Assembly (NCBI GenBank): GCA_021200995.1
Contig: JAJQFS010000017.1
Span: 1-50,227 of the forward strand
Direction of reading: 5' to 3'
DNA length: 50,227 bases
Source: Lachnospiraceae bacterium
GTDB taxonomy: Bacteria > Bacillota > Clostridia > Lachnospirales > Lachnospiraceae
Shown here one piece after another: positions 44,468 to 50,227 of this stretch. The number at the start of each line of letters is the position of its first letter. Positions within the stretch are counted from its first letter, which is position 1. Below the pieces are notes generated by a model. It searched no databases. It was not told where the DNA came from and saw nothing but the letters and a program-made list of their open reading frames with translations. The position numbers were made by a program, and so were the translations under genes.

Positions 44468-46195
44468 ATGAAAGAAAATCTGAAAAAACTGGTTCAATAC
44501 TACAAGCCCTATCTCGGTGTCTTCTGGGCCGACATGTTTTTTGCTTTTCTGCAGTCTGGTGCGGCCCTCATCCTGCCGCTCATCATCCGGCGCATTACCG
44601 GGACGGTGATCTATATGGAGAGACAGGAGGCTCTGACAGAGCTGATGTATCTGGCTTTGATTATGCTGGCGCTGGTGCTTTTATCCGCCTTCTGTAATTA
44701 TTATATCTCTTACTATGGTCATGTGATGGGCGCGAAGATCGAGTACGACATGCGCGCGGAAATCTTTCACCATTACCAGAAGCTGTCCTTTTCTTTTTAT
44801 GATGATGAAAAGGTCGGTCAGCTGATGAGCCGCATTACCTCGGATCTGTTTGACATCACGGAGCTTCTGCACCATGGACCGGAAAACCTCGTGATTTCCA
44901 TCATTAAAATCGTCGGCGCGCTGATCATTCTGTGCTCGATCAGTCCGGAGCTGGCGCTCGCGGCATTCATTATGGTGCCCGTGATGGTAGTCTACGCCTG
45001 GGTGGTGAACAAATACATGATGGAATCCGCACGCAAAAACCGGGCGCGTCTCGCGGAAATCAATGCGCAGATCGAGGACAATCTGTCAGGAATCCGGGTG
45101 GTAAAATCTTTCGCTAACGAGGACATAGAGTGCCGGAAATTCGCGAAGGGCAATGATGAATTCCTCGATTCCAAGAAGGAACGCTATTTCTACATGGGAG
45201 TCTATAACGGCGGCATGAGCAGCTTTTCTACGCTGATCCAGATCCTGGTGGTGACCGTCGGAGCCTATCTGATTACCGGGGGCAGCCTGGATGTGACCGA
45301 TCTTCTGACCTTCCTGTTGTATATCGGTGTGTTTACGGATCCGATCAAAACACTGATCAATTTTACCGAGCAGTTTCAGAGCGGGTACAGCGGGTACGAG
45401 CGCTTTCTGGAAATCATGGCGATTGAGCCGGATATTCAGGATGCGCCGGATGCGGTTGAGGCGCCTGCTTTTGCGGGTGATATTTCCTTTGATCATGTTT
45501 CCTTTGCCTATAATGACCACGCGCCGCAGGTATTAAAAAATGTAAGCCTTCAGATACCGGCCGGCAGTTATGTGGCGCTGGTCGGATCTTCGGGCGCCGG
45601 TAAAACGACTCTCTGCTCGCTGATTCCAAGATTTTACGACATCGAGGAAGGGTGCATTACGATTGACGGCATGGATATCCGCACATTGACACTCAACAGC
45701 CTGCGCAAACAGATTGGCATCGTGCAGCAGGATGTCTACTTATTTGCCGGTACTGTTTATGAGAATATCCTCTACGGCAGGCCGGACGCCGCCAGAGAGG
45801 AAGTGATTGCCGCCGCGGTCAGTGCCAACGCGCATGAGTTTATCATGGGACTGCCTGAGGGTTATGAGACAGACATCGGACAGCGCGGCATCAAGCTTTC
45901 CGGAGGCCAGAAGCAGCGTCTTTCCATTGCCAGAGTCTTTCTGAAGAATCCACCCATCCTGATTTTTGACGAGGCCACCTCGTCTTTGAATAATGAAAGT
46001 GAGAGAGTCGTGCAGGAATCCTTGGAAAAGCTGGCGCAAAACCGGACAACTCTGGTAATCGCGCACAGACTTTCCACTATCCGCAACGCCGGTCGGATCC
46101 TGGTGCTGACGGAGGACGGCATCGCGGAGGAGGGAACGCACGAGGAGCTGCTGAAAAAGGGAGGAATCTACGAAAAGCTGTATCATATGAGATGA
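44468..46195 (+). CDS. ABC exporter, fused membrane and ATPase domains
   Basis: The 575-residue half-transporter works as a homodimer or heterodimer. Six membrane helices (about 15-310) form the type IV exporter domain. The ATPase domain (about 335-570) has Walker A VGSSGAGKTT, the Q-loop IVQQDVYLFAGT, signature LSGGQKQRLS, Walker B ILIFDEATSSL and the H-loop VIAHRLST, all intact. This is the MsbA/MDR-like lipid or drug exporter family; the substrate cannot be predicted. GGAGG stands seven bases before the ATG and directly follows the 15-base repeat motif. No second half-transporter gene is next to it, so a homodimer is likely. Confidence 0.9.
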   Translation: MKENLKKLVQYYKPYLGVFWADMFFAFLQSGAALILPLIIRRITGTVIYMERQEALTELMYLALIMLALVLLSAFCNYYISYYGHVMGAKIEYDMRAEIFHHYQKLSFSFYDDEKVGQLMSRITSDLFDITELLHHGPENLVISIIKIVGALIILCSISPELALAAFIMVPVMVVYAWVVNKYMMESARKNRARLAEINAQIEDNLSGIRVVKSFANEDIECRKFAKGNDEFLDSKKERYFYMGVYNGGMSSFSTLIQILVVTVGAYLITGGSLDVTDLLTFLLYIGVFTDPIKTLINFTEQFQSGYSGYERFLEIMAIEPDIQDAPDAVEAPAFAGDISFDHVSFAYNDHAPQVLKNVSLQIPAGSYVALVGSSGAGKTTLCSLIPRFYDIEEGCITIDGMDIRTLTLNSLRKQIGIVQQDVYLFAGTVYENILYGRPDAAREEVIAAAVSANAHEFIMGLPEGYETDIGQRGIKLSGGQKQRLSIARVFLKNPPILIFDEATSSLNNESERVVQESLEKLAQNRTTLVIAHRLSTIRNAGRILVLTEDGIAEEGTHEELLKKGGIYEKLYHMR

Positions 46196-46370
46196 AATTT
46201 TGTCGAGTCGATTGTTGCCAAAACCTTTGGACTGCTTTTCCTTGTATTTTTTTGTCACCTGGCCTTAGAATTTAGCATGAAAGTGTCGTCAACAGACAGG
46301 CATAAGAGAGCGTTCGTACTCTCAGATGGCTGGATATCAGACGACCGGGCTTTCATTCATTACATTAAGT

Positions 46371-46389
46371 TATCTGCCTTCGGCAGATA
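46371..46389 (+). other. Hairpin upstream of the Spo0A-like gene
   Basis: TATCTGCC (46371-46378) and GGCAGATA (46382-46389) form a perfect 8-bp stem around TTC, followed by TTT. It lies 15 bases before the AAGGAGG site (46405-46411). It may be a weak terminator for the ABC transcript or a leader structure. Confidence 0.5.
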
Positions 46390-46418
46390 TTTCCGTGTTC
46401 TGGTAAGGAGGAAAAATC

Positions 46419-46952
46419 ATGGAACAGTTACAGCTTACCTCAACAAAGGATAATGAAAATGTCTACAAAATACTCGACAATCTGATACATGCCAACCGTG
46501 AATTTCAGATTATGATCACGGTTCCCGGTACTGTGAAAAAAGCGCCTGAAAACGGGACGACAAAACCGCTGGCTGCACAGGAGAAGCCGGCGCAGACTTT
46601 CGACCTGGAAAAGGCCGTCACGGATATCATTCATGAAATCGGCGTGCCGGCGCATATCAAAGGTTATCAGTATCTGCGTGAGGCGATCATCATGAGCGTG
46701 GAGGACACGCAGATGTTAAGCTCCATCACGAAGGTACTTTATCCCACCATCGCGAAGCGCTTCGATACCACGTCCAGCCGTGTGGAGCGCGCCATCCGAC
46801 ATGCCATTGAGGTGGCCTGGAGAAGGGGCAAGATGGAAACGCTGGACGGGCTTTTCGGATATACGATCAATACAGGGAAGGGGAAACCCACCAATTCAGA
46901 GTTTATCGCGCTGATTTCAGACAGAATCAGACTGCAGAACAGAGGAATATAG
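46419..46952 (+). CDS. Spo0A effector-domain protein lacking a functional receiver
   Basis: The 177-residue protein carries an essentially complete Spo0A DNA-binding domain at 62-173: [38 protein letters not shown], the recognition helix [24 protein letters not shown] and [10 protein letters not shown]. Normal Spo0A is about 260-270 residues, with a receiver domain in front. Here residues 1-38 still align with the start of a receiver ([20 protein letters not shown], then FQIMITVPG). One acidic-pocket Asp is replaced by Lys, and about 90 residues, including the phosphorylated Asp, are missing. A proline-rich linker (39-61) follows. The perfect AAGGAGG site and undamaged reading frame argue for an expressed gene, not debris. 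It would bind 0A boxes without phosphorylation control. It lies between an ABC exporter gene and glgA. Confidence 0.9.
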   Translation: MEQLQLTSTKDNENVYKILDNLIHANREFQIMITVPGTVKKAPENGTTKPLAAQEKPAQTFDLEKAVTDIIHEIGVPAHIKGYQYLREAIIMSVEDTQMLSSITKVLYPTIAKRFDTTSSRVERAIRHAIEVAWRRGKMETLDGLFGYTINTGKGKPTNSEFIALISDRIRLQNRGI

Positions 46953-46992
46953 GCAACTTTCCGCCAAAGAATAAGAAAATCAGCACTTTCGC

Positions 46993-47021
46993 TTTCAAAA
47001 TATTGCGTTTTGTGTTATGCT
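46993..47021 (+). promoter_or_regulatory. Possible promoter of glgA
   Basis: TTTCAA (46993-46998) and TATGCT (47016-47021) are 17 bases apart, and TGT before the -10 makes an extended -10 element. The -35 is weak. Downstream, 47037-47051 resembles the inverted form of the repeat motif seen at 44259 (11 of 15). Confidence 0.45.
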
Positions 47022-47088
47022 GTTACGGAAGAGTGGATTACTGTTCGCGGTGAATGCCGCTCACAATAATCATGATGGAGGGTAGCAT

Positions 47089-48534
47089 ATGAAAAACATT
47101 TTATTTGCAGCGTCGGAGGGCGTTCCGTTTATCAAAACCGGCGGCCTGGCGGACGTGGTCGGGTCATTACCCAAGAGTCTGGACAAGGATGCCTATGACG
47201 TGAGGGTATTTCTGCCGAAGTACAGCTGCATGAGGGACGCGGTGAAGGAGAAGATGAGCTTCCTCACCAGCTTCTACATGGATTACAACTGGAAAAATGT
47301 ATATGTCAGGGTTTTAGAAGCGGAAGTAGACGGCATCAAATACTACTTTATCGACAATGAGTATTATTTCAGCGGGCCGAAGCCGTATGGTGACGATGGC
47401 CTGTTTGAGATTGAGAGATTTGCCTTTTTCAGTAAGGCGGTTCTGGCGGCGCTGCCGCTCATCGGGTTCCGCCCGGATTTAATTCACTGCCACGACTGGC
47501 AGACCGGTCTGATTCCAGTTTATTTAAAAGAGCGTTTCCAGGGCAATGAGTTTTTCTGGAATATCAAGACGGTTATGACCATACATAACCTGAAATTCCA
47601 GGGAAAGTGGAGCATTCCCGCGGTCAAGAGCATCACAGGCCTTCCGGATTCCTTCTTTACCTCGGACAAGCTCGAAGCGTATAAGGACGCGAACCTTTTA
47701 AAGGGCGGCATTGTTTATGCGGACGCGGTGACGACTGTTTCCAATACCTACGCGGAGGAGATCAAGACCGATTTTTACGGCGAGGGCTTAAACGGTCTGC
47801 TGCAGGCGCGCAGCAACGACCTGCGCGGCATTGTGAACGGCATCGATTACACGGATTTCAATCCCGAGACCAATCCGCTGATTTATCAGAACTATACACC
47901 CAAAAACTTTCGCAAGGAAAAGGTGAAAAATAAAGTCGCTCTCCAGGAAGAGCTGGGCATGAACGTGGACAAATCCGTCATGATGATCGGCATTGTTTCC
48001 CGCCTGACTGATCAGAAGGGCGTGGACCTGATCGCTTACGTCATGGACAGACTCTGCCAGGACAATATCCAGCTGGTCGTGCTGGGGACCGGCGAGGTTC
48101 AGTATGAGAACATGTTCCGTCACTATGACTGGAAATATCATGGCAAGGTCTCCGCGAATATCTATCATTCGGAGCCCCTTTCCCACAAGATTTACGCTGG
48201 CTGCGATGCTTTCCTGATGCCGTCCCTCTTTGAACCCTGCGGCTTAAGCCAGCTGATGGCGCTGCGCTATGGGACGCTTCCCATCGTGCGTGAGACCGGC
48301 GGTTTGAAGGACACAGTACAGCCTTATGATGAGTATAATGGAACCGGAACCGGCTTCAGCTTCAAAAATTACAACGCGGACGAGATGCTGAACACCATTC
48401 GCTACGCGGAAAGCATTTATTATGACAAAAAGCGCGAGTGGAATAAGCTGATTGACAGGGCAATGGCAGCGGACTTCTCCTGGAAGGTTTCCGCGGCAAA
48501 ATATCAGGAGATGTACGACTGGCTGATCGGATAA
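47089..48534 (+). CDS. glgA: Glycogen synthase (ADP-glucose type, GT5)
   Basis: This extends alpha-1,4-glucan from ADP-glucose. The 481-residue length and motifs are those of bacterial GlgA. The N-terminal ASEGVPFIKTGGLADVVGSLPK contains the KTGGL donor site. HCHDWQTGLIPVYLK, IVSRLTDQKGVDLI and the C-terminal SLFEPCGLSQLMALRYGTLPI with ETGGLKDTV are all present. GGAGGG precedes the ATG. No glgB, glgC or glgP is in the window, so this is a partial storage-glucan locus shared with glgX and split by the ABC and Spo0A-like genes. Clostridia are known to store glucan before sporulation (granulose). Confidence 0.96.
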   Translation: MKNILFAASEGVPFIKTGGLADVVGSLPKSLDKDAYDVRVFLPKYSCMRDAVKEKMSFLTSFYMDYNWKNVYVRVLEAEVDGIKYYFIDNEYYFSGPKPYGDDGLFEIERFAFFSKAVLAALPLIGFRPDLIHCHDWQTGLIPVYLKERFQGNEFFWNIKTVMTIHNLKFQGKWSIPAVKSITGLPDSFFTSDKLEAYKDANLLKGGIVYADAVTTVSNTYAEEIKTDFYGEGLNGLLQARSNDLRGIVNGIDYTDFNPETNPLIYQNYTPKNFRKEKVKNKVALQEELGMNVDKSVMMIGIVSRLTDQKGVDLIAYVMDRLCQDNIQLVVLGTGEVQYENMFRHYDWKYHGKVSANIYHSEPLSHKIYAGCDAFLMPSLFEPCGLSQLMALRYGTLPIVRETGGLKDTVQPYDEYNGTGTGFSFKNYNADEMLNTIRYAESIYYDKKREWNKLIDRAMAADFSWKVSAAKYQEMYDWLIG

Positions 48535-48535
48535 G

Positions 48536-50182
48536 ATGGCAGATAATACAAAAAGAAAAGGAAACAGACAATCAGATAACTCAGAATTTGTAAAACAGGC
48601 CGGTATATTGGCGGCGGCTGGCATCATCAGCCGCCTCATCGGCCTGCTTTATCGTGTTCCGCTGGCAAATATCCTGACGGACGAGGGCAACGGCTATTAT
48701 TCCACGGCGTATAACGTCTATACGATCGTGCTGCTTTTATCCTCCTACAGCATTCCCTCCGCGATTTCCAAGCTGATGGCGGGAAAGCTGGAGCAGCGTC
48801 AGTATAAAAACGCCCAGCGGATTTTTTACTGTGCGTTAATCTATGTGGGAGCGATCGGCTTCATTGCCGCTCTGGTCCTGTATTTCGGGGCGAATGTCTT
48901 GGTGAACGGCAACGCCTCCGTGGTGCTGCGCGTTTTCGCGCCTACAGTTTTTATCTATGGCTTTCTGGGGGTGCTGCGGGGATATTTCCAGGCGCACAAA
49001 ACGATGGTCGCCACCAGCATTTCTCAGATCTTCGAGCAGATTTTAAACGCAATCGTGTCTCTTGCGGCGGCGAGCGCCTTTATGCGAATCTATCAGGAGC
49101 CGCAGTACGGCGCCATGGGAAGCGCCATTGGCACCGGCGCGGGCGTAGTGACGGCACTTTTGTTCATGCTTTTGGTATACATGGTAAACCGCAGGAAAAT
49201 CCGCGCGCGAGTGAAAAATGACAGAGGTCACTATGACGATCCGACGGGTGAGATTTTCAAAAGCCTGCTCCTGATCGTGACGCCTATCATTCTCAGCACC
49301 TTTATTTATAATTTTAATATCACGCTGAATAACCGGATTTTTACGGAAATTGCCATCAATGTGAAGGGTATGGCGCAGGAGGAGGCCTATTCCGTCTTCG
49401 GCATCTATTCCGGCAAGGCTGTGCTTTTATCGGATGTTCCGATCGCGGTTGCGTCCGCCATGAGCGCGGCGCTGATTCCCGTGATTTCCGCTTCTTATGT
49501 TCGGGATGGCAGAAGAACTGCCGGAGAGCAGGTAGAAGTGGCAGTGCAGACCACCATGCTGATCTGTATTCCGTGTGCGGTGGGGATGTTCGTACTGGCG
49601 GGACCGATCCTGAAGCTTTTGTTCAGCTTTTCGACAGTGGAGGATTTCAACATGGCAGTGATTTTGCTGCGGATGATGTGCCTTTCCACATGTTTCTACG
49701 CGCTGTCTACGGTATCCAACGGCATCCTGCAGGGCATCGGCCTGGTGAATAAGCCGGTTAAAAACGCGGCAATCGCGCTCGTTTGCCAGACTGTGCTGGT
49801 TGTTGTTCTGATGTATGTGACAAATCTGGGTATCTACACGCTGCCCATCGCTTATTTCTTTTACGCTGGCCTGATGAGCCTGCTCAATCAACGCGACGTG
49901 GGCAAAGCGCTTGACTGTCATATTGATTTCGTGAAAGTCTATGCGAAACCGGGACTTTCGGCTCTGGCCATGGGTGTGGCGGCGTATTTCGTTTACCATG
50001 GGATTTATTTTCTGCTTCCTTCGAACATCCTCTGCCTCGCAATCGCGGTGCTGTTCGCGGTCGTGGCCTATCTGTTCCTGTTGGTTGTGACGGGAGGTCT
50101 GACTGTGCAGACGCTGTATAATATCCCGAAGGGGTATGTGCTGATTCCGATTCTTAAGAAAACTGGCTTGAGGGATGAGTGA
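48536..50182 (+). CDS. SpoVB/MurJ-like polysaccharide flippase
   Basis: The 548-residue protein of the MOP superfamily has about 14 membrane helices after a basic N-terminus of 25 residues. Typical features are GIISRLIGLLYRVPLANILTD, GYYSTAYNVYTIVLLLSSYS, PSAISKLMA and RGYFQAHKTMVATSISQIFEQ. Later comes SDVPIAVASAMSAALIPVIS. These match the SpoVB group (lipid-linked precursor transport, spore cortex) better than the flippase at 22706. The ATG is two bases after the glgA stop, and the upstream site (CGGATAAG) is weak, so coupling to glgA is probable. Whether it is the cortex flippase or a vegetative one is not decided by sequence. Confidence 0.88.
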   Translation: MADNTKRKGNRQSDNSEFVKQAGILAAAGIISRLIGLLYRVPLANILTDEGNGYYSTAYNVYTIVLLLSSYSIPSAISKLMAGKLEQRQYKNAQRIFYCALIYVGAIGFIAALVLYFGANVLVNGNASVVLRVFAPTVFIYGFLGVLRGYFQAHKTMVATSISQIFEQILNAIVSLAAASAFMRIYQEPQYGAMGSAIGTGAGVVTALLFMLLVYMVNRRKIRARVKNDRGHYDDPTGEIFKSLLLIVTPIILSTFIYNFNITLNNRIFTEIAINVKGMAQEEAYSVFGIYSGKAVLLSDVPIAVASAMSAALIPVISASYVRDGRRTAGEQVEVAVQTTMLICIPCAVGMFVLAGPILKLLFSFSTVEDFNMAVILLRMMCLSTCFYALSTVSNGILQGIGLVNKPVKNAAIALVCQTVLVVVLMYVTNLGIYTLPIAYFFYAGLMSLLNQRDVGKALDCHIDFVKVYAKPGLSALAMGVAAYFVYHGIYFLLPSNILCLAIAVLFAVVAYLFLLVVTGGLTVQTLYNIPKGYVLIPILKKTGLRDE

Positions 50183-50199
50183 AAAGATAAAGAACTGAA

Positions 50200-50227
50200 A
50201 TGAAAGGCAAAAATGAACGGCCGGAAG
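50200..50227 (+). CDS. Possible start of a further gene, cut by the window end
   Basis: An ATG at 50200 opens a frame (MKGKNERPE) that runs to the end of the window. Too little is present to assign a family, and no clear ribosome binding site is seen, so this is a weak call. Confidence 0.2.

Noticed and set aside
46240-46278. A sigma-H promoter before the Spo0A-like gene
   Set aside because: TTAGAATTT resembles the -10, but no RNAGGAWWW-type -35 is found at the right distance, and sigma-A-like alternatives have poor spacing.
1-50227. CRISPR arrays, prophage, insertion sequences, rRNA and tRNA genes
   Set aside because: I found no spaced direct repeats of CRISPR type, no transposase, integrase or phage structural gene, and no cloverleaf or rRNA-like stretch.

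Overview
The window is a 50 kb chromosomal stretch from a Gram-positive, endospore-forming anaerobe of the class Clostridia, most likely family Lachnospiraceae. I infer this from the sporulation genes (spoIVA, spoIVB, yqfC/yqfD, a BofC-like gene, SpoVB-like flippases, a Spo0A effector domain), the electron-bifurcating NfnAB pair, the Fhs/FolD one-carbon enzymes, strong AAGGAGG-type ribosome binding sites and the order xseA-xseB-ispA-dxs-tlyA-nadK-argR-recN-spoIVB. Every gene I can support lies on the + strand. I see no rRNA, tRNA, CRISPR array, phage or transposase gene.

Layout. 1-7.7 kb: redox regulator rex, alanine racemase, a MazF-type toxin with a damaged or recoded start, a CBS/CorC protein, YebC, a membrane glycosyltransferase, an unrecognised polytopic membrane protein and a ClpP-like protease. 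7.8-17.3 kb: FtsK/SpoIIIE translocase, fhs, folD, a zinc-ribbon/TPR/chitobiase-domain membrane protein and nfnA-nfnB. 17.3-18.9 kb: an isolated AAA ATPase-nuclease gene with its own promoter and a 15-bp tandem repeat. 18.9-24.3 kb: rlmH, yqfC, yqfD, phoH, ybeY and a flippase-like gene. 24.3-31.3 kb: BofC-like protein, two FAD oxidoreductases (the second broken by one in-frame TGA), spoIVA and a membrane MutS-like ATPase. 31.3-31.6 kb: a gene-free, highly structured region. 31.6-42.0 kb: asp23-like gene, nusB, exonuclease VII, isoprenoid genes, tlyA, nadK, argR, recN, spoIVB. 42.0-50.2 kb: glgX, a structured repeat, an ABC exporter, a receiver-less Spo0A, glgA and a SpoVB-like flippase.

How the genes work together. 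Fhs, FolD and NfnAB link one-carbon flux to NADPH and ferredoxin balance, and Rex senses NADH/NAD+. IspA and Dxs make isoprenoid precursors that feed the lipid carriers used by the glycosyltransferase and flippases. Sporulation genes are spread among housekeeping genes, many with overlapping stops and starts that imply translational coupling.

The most notable feature is the gene at 46419-46952. It keeps a complete, highly conserved Spo0A DNA-binding domain, but its receiver is reduced to about 38 degenerate N-terminal residues, without the phosphorylated aspartate. It sits between two glycogen genes, where spoIVB would normally be followed directly by full-length spo0A. Other points worth checking are the mazF start, the TGA in the oxidoreductase, the tandem repeat before the ATPase gene and two structured intergenic regions.
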